Assembly (NCBI GenBank): GCA_038373885.1
Contig: JAWZYV010012362.1
Location: 62,001-126,000 of the forward strand
Length of the DNA: 64,000 bases
Direction: 5' to 3'
DNA from: Cheiracanthium punctorium
Taxonomy: Eukaryota > Arthropoda > Arachnida > Araneae > Cheiracanthiidae
Numbering within the stretch: the stretch's first letter is position 1; each line of letters starts with the position of its first letter. The notes below the pieces were generated by a model. The model did no database searches, was not told the origin of the DNA, and worked only from the letters and a program-made list of their open reading frames with translations. Shown here piece by piece: positions 52,906-64,000 of this stretch. Position numbers and translations under genes: made by a program.

Positions 52906-53378
52906 ATCGGATTGAGGGGAGACCTAGGCTGAGCTATGGCTTATTATTACTGGTTTCCTTTTTATAAGGGAAAGAGTTTATTCTGATTCATGGTAATTTA
53001 TCTTGTTAGCTCTTGGTTTTTAAATAAGAAATTTTAGAATAAGGAACATTTATAAGTATATATATATATACTTTTATTTTTGAAAATATTCAATTTAAAC
53101 ATTGGTACTCTTATTTTAAAGATGCCTTTTTAAAAACTAAATTATGGTATTAATAAGTCAATGGTTGGTTGGTTTTTTTTAATGGCACAAGGTCCAGAAA
53201 GGACATACTGCGCCAGACAAGGAGTTAAAATCGTGTCATGATGTATTTAGGTAAAAGGTACACAAAACCTAGTAAAAGCTAAAATTCAAAAATGTACTAA
53301 AGTGTACTAAAATGTAAAAGACTAAAAGGTGAAATGTAGACTTCAAAAGGGTTAAAAGTAGATTAAAAGGTGAGGACA

Positions 53379-53401
53379 CCTGGCTGGGGCTCCCATCCAG
53401 A
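53379..53401 (-). promoter_or_regulatory. 3' UTR stem-loop of non-LTR copy E
   Basis: TCTGGATGGG/CCCAGCCAGG pairs with one mismatch. Position and loop match copies A and C. Confidence 0.5.
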
Positions 53402-53426
53402 TACCAGTCATACAGAAGTGAACACT

Positions 53427-56400
53427 TTACACTGAATACACAATATTTATACGTCCGAGAAAAGCGAATAGATTTCGATGTGGGGTTTCACCCAAAATAT
53501 CATCAAGTTTAGGATGAGAACAGTTAAAAAGTATTTGGTAAAAACTATTAAAAGCAGTGCACGACGTTAAGAGATGACGAATGGTGAGTTGAGTATGACA
53601 GTGAGGGCACTCCGCAGCAGGTTCGCCCAGAAGTAAGTGCTTATGTGTAATTCGCGTTATGTCCAATGCGAAGACGAGTCAGAAGGACATCGTGCTTGCG
53701 GTATGGATGAGTGGACCAGTGGGTAAGGGCTGGCCGGATAGAACGAAGTTTGTTTTGGGTTTCACAGTCCCATATGTGGATCCAGGTGCCTTTTATTAAG
53801 GAAGAGATGCCGGATTTTATATCACAATAGGGTGGGTGGAGATTATATGGGACAGTAGAATGCCTGGCCAAAGAATCAGCCCTTTCGTTGCCGAGAATCC
53901 CAATATGGCTAGGTACCCAGCAGTAGAGGATGTTGTATCCACGGTTCATGAGGCATTTGTGCATGTGTAGGACTTTCAGAATATAGCTATGGGTTAGGGA
54001 GCAAGATCCCAGATTTTCCAAAACGCTTAATGAGTCAGAGTAGATGATGAATTGTTTGGTAGTTGCTCTAGAGATGTAAAGAAGACTATCATAAATAGCT
54101 ATTAATTCGGCTGTAAATACGGAGCAAAATGAAGGTAGGGTGTAGTTGCAAGAATGATGACGATGTACATAAGCAAAGCCTACATGATTATGAGATTTTG
54201 AGCCGTCAGTATATAGTTCTTCAAAGTTTCGATATTTGCTTTTATGGTCTAGAAATAACTGTTGATAAATTATGGGATCAGTGTTTGGTTTTGTGAAGCC
54301 TTCGAATGGTTGTAGGTAGGAAATCTGCAATTTAGTCAATGGTGGGACTTCATGAAATGAACAAGTAGACACATTAACATCCTCCAATTGGGTACCGACA
54401 AGACTCCTACGAATCCTTAGTCCAAAGGGGGGGGGGGGTACAGATGGGACGATTTGCATAAAAACGGTCAAGATGAGTATCTATAAAAGAATTCTTTAAT
54501 GGATGTGAAGGATGAGAAAGAATACGAAAGTATGTGTTTAATGAGAGCTTATGACGTGTGAGGGTGAGAGGTGGCTCGTGGCAGGTGACGTAAAGACTAT
54601 GTACAGGTGATGTTCTAAAAGCACCAGAGTAAATGCAGAGTGCAGCATGATGCACAGGGTCAAGTTTTTTTAACACTGATTTGCAAGCTGACCCATACGC
54701 GCAACTTGCATAGTCCATTTTTGAACGTATGACAGCACGATAAATCCATAACAGAGCGTCACGGTCAGCCCCCCAAGAGGTGTTGGTTAAAACCTTTAAA
54801 ATATTAAGCTTTTTCTCGCATTTACTGCGAATGTCAGAAATATGATTAGCAAAAGTTAGTTTTTTGTCGAAATTTAATCCTAAAAATTTGACAGAGTCCT
54901 TCACAACAATGTTATTATTATCCAGATAAAGTTCTGGATCGGGGTGGATCCCGCGTTTCCGGCAAAAATGGGTGCATACGGTTTTTTCAGCAGATATAGT
55001 GAAACCATTTGTGTCACACCATTTTAAGATGCGGTTTATGGCATTTTGAAGCTGCCGTTCAATGAGGCGCATATCTTTCCCCTGGCAGGAGATTTGAAGG
55101 TCGTCGACGTAAAGGCTGCCGTAGACTGTGGGTGGCAGTTGTCTAAGGATATTATTGATTTTAATTGAGAAGAGGGTGATGCTAAGTACTGAGCCCTGAG
55201 AAACACCCTCGTCTTGGATGAAATTATCAGATAGAGTACCATTGATGCTGACACGGAAGTTTCTGAGGGATAAAAAGTTTTTTATAAAAGTTGGTAGATT
55301 GCCTCGAAAGCCTATATTATAGAGGTCTTGGAGTATGCAGTACCTCCATGTGCGGTCATATGCCTTTTCAATGTCAAAGAAAACGGACACTAGGTGATTC
55401 TTTCTAAGGAAGGCATTCCGAATTTGCGTCTCTAGATTTAAAATATTGTCAATTGTGGACCTGCCTTTGCGGAAGCCACTTTGAAAGGGATGTATATGGT
55501 CCCCAGTCTCTAGAATGTAAACAAGGCGAGCATTAACCATTTTTTCCATTAGTTTGCACAGACAACTAGTAAGGGCTATGGGACGGTAATTACTAGGGTT
55601 AGAAGTATCTTTCCCGGGTTTAGGAAAGGGAATAACTATTGCATTTCTCCAGGAGGAAGGAAAGGTTTGTTCATTCCAGATTCTATTGTATAATTGCAAG
55701 AGGATTTGTAATGAGTCATGGGACAAGTGTTTCAGCATTTTGTAAGTAATACCATCAGGACCAGGAGCGGTATTGGAGGCCTGTCTTAAGTATTTGGTGA
55801 GTTCACTGATGGTAAAATTACTATTGTAAGAAAAATGGGAGGAGGTTTTAAATTTTATTTTTTTTTGTTCGGACTGTTGTTTATATGACAGAAAAGTATT
55901 TGAGAAGGAAGTACTGCAGGTGACAGAGGCAAGTGTCTGACCGATAATGTTTGCTATTTCTTTTTTTTCCGAAATAATATTATTGTTTACAGACAGACAG
56001 GATATTGAAGGATTATTATAGATTCCCATGGCTCTTTTAGTTTTTGTCCATAGCTCCTTACTAGAGGTACTGGGCGTTATGCTAGAGACATATTTTATCC
56101 ACGATTCCCTTTGACATTGCCGCCTTATTTTTCTAGCGTAAGCTTTAGCTTTTTTAAAGAGAACTAGATTTTCGGTCGTGGGGTATTGCCGGAAGCTGCT
56201 CCAGGCTTTCTGCTGCTGTTTTTTTGCTAGAGTACAGGTTTCATTCCACCACGGTTTTTTATTGTGCCGATGTTTCAAGCCCGATTTAGGAATGTTGGCA
56301 TCTGCTGCCTTGATAATAAGGGAGGTGACTTTGTCAACGACCTCATCAATGGAACCTACAAGACCATTTGAGGATATATTGAATAAATGGGTGAAGGTGG

Positions 56401-57115
56401 GCCAATCTGCCTTTTCATAATTATATCCTGGAGTGATACAGTTGTCTTTCCGATTATAGTACGGAGGCGAGAGGAAAATCGGAAAGTGATCACTGTTATG
56501 TAGATCGTTAGAGACTGAAAAGTTATATAATGGGAGGATAGATGGAGAGCAAATGGCGAGGTCTATGGCATGGAAGGATTTGGTTGGGTGGTGGAAATAG
56601 GTGTTATCACCGTTATTCATAACGCAAAGAGAGAAGTCGGTTAGCAGTTGTTCTATGAGATGGCCCCTATTGTTTGTGTCTTTGCTGCCCCACAAGGGAC
56701 TATGGCCATTCATGTCCCCCAGGAGGAGAAAGGGGGGAGGAAGTTGTTGTATAAGACTATTGAGGGTGGTTTGGCTGATGGTTTCGCTTGGTAGCAGGTA
56801 TATGCTGCAGACTGTTGTGAGTTGTTTTAATTGAATACGAGTGGCAACTGCTTGCAGGTTAGTGTTAAGATTGAGCTTAGTGTGAGGATAACTATTGTTA
56901 ATCAAAAGGGCAACTCCACCAGTGGCCCTATCATTGAGCTCATTGTCTTTGCGAAGGATGGTATAATTACGGATTTTAGTATGTCTATTGGGTTTCAGAA
57001 ATGTTTCCTGAAGGGCAAAGCAAGCGGGGTTATGATCATAAATCAGCGTTTTGAGGTCATCGTTTTTATTAAGGAAACCGTGGCAGTTCCAAGACAGCAG
57101 CAGAGCCATTATCAT
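53427..57115 (-). pseudogene. Non-LTR ORF2, copy E: endonuclease, RT, RNase H, tail
   Basis: The first frame (57115-54407) covers an APE endonuclease (SWNCHGF, LQETFL, LLGDMNGHSPLWGS, AIDLAICSP, NSDHFPIF). Next is a linker with KKPWWNETC and the RT (PGPDGITYKMLK, PKPGKD, NYRPIALTSC, FFDIEKAYDR, SQGSVLS, YVDDLQISC at ~55115). The thumb follows. A G12 run at 54427-54438 shifts the frame. Frame two (about 54430-53660) carries RNase H with D in YTDGSKS, E in FTAELIAI, D in YSDSLSVL and D in GNERADSLA, all four catalytic residues. One inserted base near 53661 splits the RLRIGH/TRITHKHLL junction. The tail 53660-53427 has ECPHCHTQLTIRHLLTSC, a C-x2-C...H...C cluster. The homopolymer frameshift could be a sequencing artefact. 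Confidence 0.9.
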
Positions 57116-57309
57116 ATTGTGTTTGGAATGACGCTCATCTTGCTCCGAACCCCCGTAGGCTTGAGAGGGGTGCTAGGGATGTCGTCATCCATGGGGAGGT
57201 CTGACATTTCAGAGTCAGAAGGGTCCAAATGTAGGATAGTATCGTCTATAGGGCGTTGTGGAGGAACGTGTTTGATTTTGGGTTTATTGTACTTTGATCT
57301 GTAGACCGA

Positions 57310-58432
57310 AGACTTTATTTGTGGTCGGGTTGAGGTAACATTTTGAGTTTTATTTTGTATGTTTTTGTGGAGCCGTGGAGGATTTATTTTGATTAGAGAT
57401 GGATTGTTTAGGTATTTGGGCTGTTGCAGAAGGAAAGGAGACAGGTACGGATTTTGGTAATTCAGTTTGAGTTGCTATTGTTTTAGTTGATTTTGTTGCA
57501 GCTGCATAAGATAAACCAGGTGTTGGTGTCCGGCTTTCTATTATCTTACGGGCTTCCGGATATGAGAGTCTTTGAGAGGCACGTAGGAACTGAATTTCTT
57601 TTTCAAACGCCCATTTTGGGAAAGATCTGGAGTATGAAGCATGTTCCTCTTTACAGTTTACACATTTAGGAGCTGCAGAGCAGGACTCACTGTCGTGGTC
57701 AGAAGCACCACATCGAGCACAGGCAGGTGACCCACGACAGGAGGTTTTAGTATGGCCGAACTTTTGACACTGGAAGCAACGGATTGGATTTGGTACATAT
57801 GGTCTCACGGGGCATAATAAATAGCCGGCTTTAATATGAGATGGAATAGTGGGTGACTGAAAAGTTAAGATAATATATTTAGTTTTGATTATTTGATTAT
57901 TGCTTCGAATAGTGATTCGACGAACGGCACTTACTTTGTCATCTGTTAGGTTTTCTAATATTTCAGCTTCAGAGCAGTGTAAAAGTTCGGGTTCCGATAC
58001 GACCCCTCGTGAGATGTTTAAGGATGTATGAGGGGTCACTGTAACAGTTTTTAGGCCGAAGTTTTTAATTTTCATTATTTTGGAAGCTTGTCTATTGTTT
58101 GATACTTCTACTAACAGGTCTCCAGATCTTAATTTTTTTTACTTCTCCTACATTGTCGGTGATACATTTATGTATTAAAAAAGGGGATGTTTCATTAAAA
58201 TTACCTTCAACGTAGTGAACGATGAAGAATCGAGCGTTCATGTGTACTAATTGTCAATCGATGTTTTCATTACAAGTTGACAGCGGAGCATTGACGATAG
58301 ACGAAGAATTTTTCATATCCATGTTGGGGAAAATTGAGATTCGGACCCGACCGCACCACCCACCACGGAGCCCAACGAGGGGATGTGCATTTGCACACCA
58401 GTGCTAGTCGGGTCTATACGCTCACAGTACAT
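57310..58432 (-). pseudogene. Non-LTR ORF1, copy E
   Basis: The intact stretch 58075-57350 has the SEPELLHCSEAEILENL segment, then zinc knuckles CFQCQKFGHTKTSC, CARCGASDHDSESC and CVNCKEEHASYSRSF (last Cys lost). Upstream, the N-terminus to the MYCARID-type start at 58432 is in other frames, with a small deletion around 58135-58145 that removes the IKK motif. The C-terminal tail is frameshifted near 57352. Confidence 0.8.
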
Positions 58433-58865
58433 CCCTTAGGCAGTGTCCACCCTTAACGACGTGCCCAGTAGATGTCCGATTGCTTGATCCCTAGCAGTTG
58501 ATCGAAATCGGTACCACCAGCCGATTGATACACAGGGGAACGCTGTGTACCTCCCGTTTACCCGAAGCCAAAGCAATGTGTTGGAGAAAAGACCCCTCAA
58601 TTACCAGGATCCCTATTTCCAGGGACACGGGTCTCCACGCACGGCAAACACGTGGGTAGTTTTCTGCTAATAGAAGCTGACGGCACAGGGCGGCTGCAGC
58701 TTCTAAGGGGGGCCCTCACCTCCACAGAGGAAACTACACTGAGGGGGAAAAGGAAGGATACAGCTAAGAGGAGAGGAAGGTAGAACAAAGAAAAGCGAAA
58801 GATCGCTGGGGCCCCGGGATTGCGACACCCGTAAAGACCTAAAGTAGGTCTTCCCCCTGAGGGGG
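58433..58865 (-). promoter_or_regulatory. 5' UTR of non-LTR copy E
   Basis: This is the complete 5' UTR of the family. It starts in element sense with CCCCCTCAGGGGG, followed by the AAGACCTACTTTAGGTCTT hairpin and the GGGGCCCC patch, as in copies A, C and D. Confidence 0.65.
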
Positions 58866-59069
58866 TTTGTTTGAATGCTTTTTACTACGAATTTATTAAA
58901 ATTTTACTGTTTGTTGCTATGCTTGTACAAATTACCGATATTAAATTTATGTATGCGTACCTTTTGTTAGAGGAAACTTTATTTTTATTTAACCATTTTG
59001 TCTCTCACAAAAATTCTGGTTTCAAAATAAGCATTTCTACAATGATAAATTCCTGACATTGGTCTATAC

Positions 59070-59629
59070 CAGAGGTTCCCAAACTGGGTGCCGCGGCACC
59101 CTAGGGTGCCATGAAGGTATGTCAGGGGTGCCGTGGAGATAATCAAGAAAAGTGTTTTGGTGGAGTATAATCAAATAATTTCCTCTGAACCGGTATACCA
59201 CAAAAAAGTCAGCCAAGCCGATCATTAAATGGGCTCAAACAAAAATATTTCAGTCAAGTTCAAGACTGTCTTGTAGCCTCTTTCATAGGAACTCCCTGAA
59301 ATGGGGATACTGTCAAAATTCTATATCCCTTTCCCAAGAGAGTACTTTCTTGATAGTTAGCCCTATAAACAAACAAACAAAAAATAACATAAAATGCATC
59401 CAAACTGCTTTATTCTAACCTTCATATTCATATTGCTTTAAAGGAAATCTGCCGCGAAAGTTTTTAGCCTGACAAGGGTGCCGCAAAATGTTTTTAGCCT
59501 GACAAGGGTTCCGCAAAATGTTTTTAGCCTGACAAGGGTGCCGCGAAATGTTTTTAGCCTGACAAGAGTGCCGCGAAATGTTTTTAGCCTGACAAGGTGC
59601 CGCGGGGGGAAAAAGTTTGGGAACCCCTG
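59070..59629. mobile_element. 560-bp hAT-type MITE with 8-bp TSD
   Basis: The left CAGAGGTTCCCAAACTGGG and right AAAGTTTGGGAACCCCTG are inverted repeats. The flanks GTCTATAC (59062-59069 and 59630-59637) are identical. A 30-bp minisatellite occupies its right third. There is no transposase. Confidence 0.95.
59451..59604. repeat. 30-bp minisatellite, five units, inside the hAT MITE
   Basis: The unit GCCGCGAAATGTTTTTAGCC followed by TGACAAGGGT is repeated five times with single-base variants. Because 30 is a multiple of three, open frames with decapeptide-like repeats appear on both strands. The unit contains the GTGCCGCG motif also found in the left end of the MITE. Confidence 0.95.
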
Positions 59630-59739
59630 GTCTATACTGAAGCTGTTTCACTTTTCAAAGTAAATTGGTGGTGTGGCCATAGGCAGTCCAGCCACTTCTT
59701 TGAGCTGCCCTTCTCTTACAAAGGTTGTGCACCCCTATT

Positions 59740-61005
59740 GTAGAGCAAAAGATTTTCAGTAGTAGGGTACCATTGAAAGGTGCCCCAGGCTTTTTGGCTA
59801 GAGCACACTAATGGTTTCACCAGTTTTTTATTTTTGTGTGTTCCGGTGCCAGACTTTGGAATGCTGACATCATCTGAGTTAACTATGATGCTGGTTATTT
59901 TGTCAAAGGGAATTACGGATAGTGCAGTGAAGGTTTGCCAATCAGCTTAATCATGTATGAAATGGGATAAATTAATATTCTGATTGGACTTGCGATATAA
60001 TGGTGAGAGAAAGTTCAGAAGTGGTCATTGTTGTGTAGGTCATTAGAGATTGAGAAATTATATAATGGTAGGATTGATAGGGAGTAGATAGCAAGTTCTA
60101 TTACAGGAAAGGATTTAGTTGGAAGATGGAAGTATTGTCGCCATTATTCATAACACATAGTGAAAAATCTGTTGTTAGTTGTTTGATTTGTTGGCCTCTT
60201 ACGTTGCAGTCTTTGCTGCCCCACAAGGGACTGTGAGAGTCCAAGTATCCGCAGAGGATGAACGGGGAAGGTAGTAACTGGATAAGGCTATTAAGAGAAG
60301 TTTGGCTGTCGATTTCATTAGGTGGATGGTAAATACAGCAGACAATTATGAGGTGTTTTAGTTGGATTAGAGCATTAACTGCTTGTATATTTGTAACCAA
60401 GATTGACTGCAATGTGAGGACAGTTATTGTTAATTAATAGGGCCACTCCACCAGTGGCCTTATTATTCAGTTCAAAGTCTTTGCAGTGTATTGTATAATT
60501 GCAGAGCACAGTATGTTTATTAGGTTTGAGGCAAGTTTCTTATAGAGCATTCAAGCAGGGTTATGGTCTTAAATTAGTTTTAAGATCCTCGTGTTTGTTT
60601 AGGTAACCGTGGCAGTTTCAGGAAAGCAGCAGCACCATTATCATGTGGTGTTAGAGAATGCTTAACTTGCTTTTAATCCCCATAGGCTGAAGTGGGGTAC
60701 TGAAGAATATCATCATCCTCCATTGCATGATCCGAGATTTCAGAGTCTGAAAGAGACACACTTAGGATAGAATCATCAATGCGTCGCTCTGGGAGGATAT
60801 GTTTAATTCTAGACTGATTGTATTTTGAACTGTAAACTGTATGATTTTTTTAATTGTAGTCTACTTGAGTTAATTTTTTTTTTCTTTGAAGTACTTTCCT
60901 GTGATGCTGCAAGGGATTTATTTTGTATAGGAGCTGGTTGTTGAGTTGTTGAAATAGAAGAGGCAGGTGTTGGTTTCGGTAGGTCAGTTTGAGTGGCTAT
61001 TAAGA
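59740..61005 (-). pseudogene. Non-LTR copy F: decayed endonuclease and ORF1 end
   Basis: Matches the family from the linker (the WWNETC region around 59800) through the endonuclease (60412-60101: LPSPFILCGYLDSHSPLWGS, where the GDMN motif has become GYLD) to the ORF2 start near 60634. It then covers the last ~300 bases of ORF1, ending about 61005. Both ends are missing, and many stops and indels occur. It is the oldest-looking copy. Confidence 0.75.
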
Positions 61006-61009
61006 TAGT

Positions 61010-61492
61010 GGATCAGATCCGAATCAGGATGCTAAATTTAATGAAGAGGCTAGAATTTGCTCAAAGGAAGCCAACAAATTTCATTGTATCTGTAGAATGG
61101 TGCAATCAGTTCATGGAAATTGTGCATAAGAGCTCGCACTAAGCTTGTGCAAAAACTCCCTCAGAGTTGGAAAGTAAAGTGTAAGCCTTGCAATGACGCA
61201 TCATAAAACTGAGGAAAGAATACGACTTTGAATTAAGTCAAATCGGCAATATGCACGAAACAGAAGACAAAGCCATAACGAAAAGCGAAAATTTTAAAAA
61301 AGTAGATTTGGTTACAGTTGTGCAGTCGGTAAAAGGCTCCTGGTTGGAGATTCCACCAGGACCAGACCATCCGATCAGGATTCCGGACCATCTTATGTCC
61401 CAAGATATTGTGCAAGCTTTAAAAAAGTGCTGCATCAGTAACTGTATGGATGAAAGTGAAGACAATTTGGTGTATGAATATTGAAATTCTTC
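61010..61492 (+). pseudogene. pogo/Tigger transposase relic with internal deletion
   Basis: Scattered frames read (W)CNQFMEIVHKSS, IIKLRKEYDFELSQIGNMHET (the NMDET catalytic-motif region with D replaced by H) and, after a jump, ALKKCCISNCMDESED. These are the end of the CENPB-type domain, the first catalytic motif and the C-terminus of Tigger-type transposases, so most of the DDE domain is deleted. It is a different subfamily from 39249-41653. Confidence 0.6.
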
Positions 61493-61764
61493 TATGGAAA
61501 GCATCAGAACTAATGATATGATAAATTCAGACATCCCAACGACTTAAAGCAAATTTCAGTTTTTGGAAATAAAAGGTGCTATATTTGGAAATGTTAACAA
61601 TTTATCAATTGCATCCGGCAAACTGAAAGTTACTTATGCTTTTTGTACAATTGGCAGATCTGTATATAAGCCAACACCCGTAGTTTAGCTTTAGAAAAAG
61701 TTCTGAAAATTCTCAGCTTACACACAGAAATATACAGTATACAAATCTTAAAATCACCACCCAG

Positions 61765-61960
61765 GTGATGTAGTGGCTAAAAAGCCATTCTATCATGCCT
61801 TGGATCTGGATTCGAATCTCAGGTTGGGGAAGGCTGTTAATTTGTCCATCCCCTCTTAGGGCGTAATGCTGACTGCCAACTATTTGTCCTCATAATAAAT
61901 GACCAGTAAGTGGCCTTAGTAGTGGCGAATGCTTGGTGAGCAAGTGCTTGCCCTCTGAAA
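61765..61960 (+). mobile_element. tRNA-derived SINE, second family
   Basis: The head GTGATGTAGTGGCTAAAAAG carries an A-box-like TGATGTAGTGG. GGATTCGAATCTC (61808-61820) is a near-perfect B box. The body (TGTCCATCCCCTCTTAGGGC and onward) does not match the SINE at 43567. It has no intact tRNA cloverleaf. Confidence 0.65.
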
Positions 61961-63069
61961 AAAAAAATGTCTCATTTCTGAAGAAGCCTGCACATTCTTA
62001 TATAGCAGTAATAAATTTTTACTAGATGGTAGTAGGTAAACAACTACCTATCAGAATCTTATCTCAGTTTAGCATCTTTGGCAAACTGTACCCCCACAGA
62101 ACTGTGTACTCTGCAGTGGCATGTGTCGCAACTTGCATCAAACAAGAACAGGAGAAACTAAAAGTGACTCATGAGTGATGCATGAAGTTTGATAAATACC
62201 AGCTGGCAAAAATTAATACAGTTGCTTAGAATGTTAGATGTTCATATTTTCATAAATATGTAAATTAAAAGTTTCAGCATTTTACAGACTACAAAATAAT
62301 AATCAAATTCATAATTAACAGAATAACTTTGATATAAATGTGTTTCCCTTACAAACAAACTTACAACCCTTTTATTTCAGCATGAAAAAAAAAATTTTTT
62401 TCCCAAGTCCCTTCAACTTTGAGATATCGATGCTATACTATATTTGAACAGAGTAAATAAAATGCTAACGCTAATTTGCAATACTTCAAATTTTATTCAT
62501 TTTCTACTACAGTACTACATCTAGGAAATATATACAAGTGATATAAAAACTGCAAATAAGCTTCATCAATGGCCAAATCTAGAAAGAAAAGAAAAAAAAA
62601 AATAGATCATGAATTATTTTAAAATAGTAACATTTTTAAGCAGATTATATTAATTACAAAAGATTCAAGCATTACATAAATAAAATCATAAATATGTTCG
62701 GATCTTGAATTCTGGAAGTGCCTCAAGGCTGCCCTGCATGCCCCACTACAAGCAAATTTAAGGTAGCTGTAGCATAAGGAGATTTTTCTAAGCGAATTTG
62801 ATCAGAAACACTTCTTTACTTTGAAAAGAATCTTAAATTTTAACTGGTTTGCTGTTATCGTTGCTAAGACGCAATGGTGGAGATTCTCATTCTATGCCCA
62901 CAAAGCAACACGGACAAAAGAGAACGGGAGTCTTCTCCGTTGCGTCTTTTTAATGATGAGAGCGAACATTTAAAATATGGTAAAATAAATAAAAAGTTTG
63001 TGAAAAAAACACATATAAAAAGTTACTTCAAGGCGTAATGATCATTTCGACCGAAAATTCGTTTGGTCT
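61961..63069. other. AT-rich stretch, no gene seen
   Basis: No open frame with motifs, TIR or splice-framed exon. Short homopolymers and A-rich runs only. Confidence 0.5.
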
Positions 63070-63350
63070 TCTTCAGACAAACCCTTCCGTCAAAAAGAGT
63101 AGAGGAACTGAAAAAGATAAACAATCAAGCATGTTGCCACAAGGAAACAAGAAAAGGTGGAAAAAACCAAGGAGAGGGGGAAGGGATACAAAGAAAAGAA
63201 AATAAGGACAAACAAAAAAATAAATAAATAAACAATAAAAAACACACACAAAAAGGAGAAAGAAAAGAAAACAGAACAAACAAAAGAACATAAAACAAAG
63301 AAAACATAAAAACGCAAAAATTAATTAAATATTATTTTTTTTTAAATATA
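63070..63350. repeat. Purine-rich low-complexity tract
   Basis: About 280 bases dominated by A and G with AAACA/AAAGAA patterns. Three overlapping minus-strand frames here are phenylalanine/leucine-rich translations of this tract and are not genes. Confidence 0.7.
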
Positions 63351-63354
63351 TATA

Positions 63355-63440
63355 TAGTAGAACCTCAATTATCCGAGCTAATTGGGACCACTAGTACCTC
63401 GGATATCGGAAATCTCGGTTAATAGAAACTGTGTATAAAA
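63355..63440. repeat. pogo/Tigger-like terminal inverted repeat
   Basis: TAGTAGAACCTCAATTATCC next to TA, followed by GGGACCACTAGTACCTCGGA, resembles the CAGTAGAACCTCGATTATCC-type ends of Tigger elements. The rest of the element would extend past the window or is lost; no transposase is seen to 64000. Confidence 0.5.
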
Positions 63441-64000
63441 ACCTTCCGTGCTTGAGAATATAACTAACTTTTAAAGTAAAAACAATAAAACATTTTTTAA
63501 ACGATAAAAATAAACATATATGAACTTATGTCTAACAGTTCAACAGAATGTTATGAAACACAACTGCCTATTGTAGCTCTATACTGCCTATTGAGAGCTC
63601 TTCTGGTCAGACCAGAAGAGCACTCAAATTTAGGCTCAAGCTCAAATTCTAGAGCTGAGAAATTTTACTGTGGTATTTTATTCTAGAGCTTCGAAGAGCA
63701 GTAGTTTACTTTTAATAGTTTTTTCTTTAATCTGGATATTTTTACTGTTCCATTTAATGTTATTTGTTGCATATCTTGTTTTATTGATTTTTAGTCTAGA
63801 TATTTTATTGTTATATTTATATTGATTTTATGTACATAAATGTTTCGTTTTAAGTGAAACGGTGGGTTGCGGGGAGCTGGTGCCCCCATAAAAATATTTT
63901 TGTGTTAATTACAGTGGATGTCTAACCATTTTATAGTTGTTACGTAAACATTTTAAAGGCATTTTGTGGAGTGTCACAGGAAGCAGGGTCCTCGTCCCAC
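63441..64000. other. AT-rich stretch to the window end
   Basis: No gene recognised. It contains a short inverted GAGCTCTTCTGGTC/GACCAGAAGAGC pair at about 63595-63621. Confidence 0.4.

Larger units (their letters stand above)
53163..58865 (-). mobile_element. Non-LTR copy E, near full length (5.7 kb)
   Basis: The order on the minus strand is 5' UTR (58865-58433), ORF1 (58432-~57310), ORF2 (57115-53427), then a 3' UTR with the hairpin and a CCAACCAACC tail at 53163. It is the only copy with endonuclease, RT, RNase H and C-terminal tail all present. ORF2 is broken only by two indels. No target duplication is evident: the left flank is AATAAGTCAAT, the right flank TTTGTTTGAATGC. So the flank may have rearranged or decayed. 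Confidence 0.95.

Noticed and set aside
58831..58865. HDV-like self-cleaving ribozyme at the non-LTR 5' end
   Set aside because: A terminal hairpin is clear, but the nested double-pseudoknot strands and catalytic C context could not be placed by eye.
53150..58880. Target-site duplication of copy E
   Set aside because: Flanks were compared by eye; no convincing repeat of 8 bp or more was found, so none is claimed.
59451..59604. Regular 30-bp repeats resembling a CRISPR array
   Set aside because: Units are contiguous with no spacers, lie inside a hAT MITE, and the sequence is eukaryotic.
61765..61830. tRNA gene
   Set aside because: A and B boxes are present but no cloverleaf or acceptor stem closes; it is the head of a SINE. 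The same holds for 39950-40016 and 43567-43640.
63073..63317. Three overlapping minus-strand F/L-rich frames (membrane-protein-like)
   Set aside because: They are translations of a purine-rich low-complexity tract in several frames, not a gene.

Overview
The window is eukaryotic and almost certainly from an arthropod. Introns with GT/AG boundaries are visible, the background is AT-rich, and nearly all recognisable coding sequence is transposon-derived: Tc1, piggyBac, pogo/Tigger, hAT, copia and an I/Jockey-group non-LTR family, plus tRNA-derived SINEs and Myb/SANT and MADF fragments. An arachnid would fit, but I cannot prove that from sequence alone. No complete ordinary host gene is visible, only a few isolated exon-like pieces. 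I found no rRNA, intact tRNA gene, CRISPR array or bacterial/viral gene cluster. Layout: 0.9-3.35 kb, a rearranged copia retrotransposon relic with LTR pieces, an inverted gag fragment, a broken pol and a 174-bp hAT MITE inside it. 5-7.2 kb, degenerate repeats, a perfect 16-bp-stem hairpin and a Myb/SANT-like fragment. 8.2-10 kb, a TIR element and a hAT MITE that carries a 32-bp micro-insertion of the non-LTR family. 10.3-12 kb, a Tc1 element with a 303-codon DD34E transposase. 12.45-17.6 kb, non-LTR copy A. 17.9-21 kb, a Myb/SANT C-terminal coiled-coil piece and a two-exon MADF gene. 22-27 kb, a dispersed repeat family around a piggyBac element whose transposase carries one in-frame stop. 28.6-37.6 kb, an old non-LTR copy (B/D) split by a younger copy of the same family (C), both with 14-bp target-site duplications. 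37.7-42.1 kb, a pogo-type element interrupted by a 1.1-kb hAT-type element that itself holds two SINEs. 42.7-47.4 kb, a 4.7-kb hAT-like element with a 6-bp duplication, carrying a SINE, a MITE candidate and a piece of a second non-LTR family. 47.7-53 kb, TIR elements, simple repeats, hAT debris and two unassigned ORFs. 53.2-58.9 kb, the most complete non-LTR copy (E). 59-64 kb, another hAT MITE with an internal minisatellite, a degraded non-LTR piece (F), a pogo relic, a SINE and a Tigger-like end. The elements do not form a pathway; the window is a stratigraphy. Nested insertions with readable target-site duplications give a relative order: outer non-LTR copy B/D before C; pogo before its hAT insertion before its SINEs; hAT MITE at 9.3 kb before its micro-insertion. 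The non-LTR family (ORF1 with three CCHC knuckles; ORF2 with endonuclease, reverse transcriptase and RNase H; tail of CCAA-type repeats; conserved hairpins at both ends) is the main story, with at least six insertions. I do not see a novel defence or metabolic system here. The most unusual observations are the 32-bp retrotransposition scar, the nested self-insertion, the conserved terminal hairpins of that family, and the cleanly reversible hAT insertion in the pogo gene.
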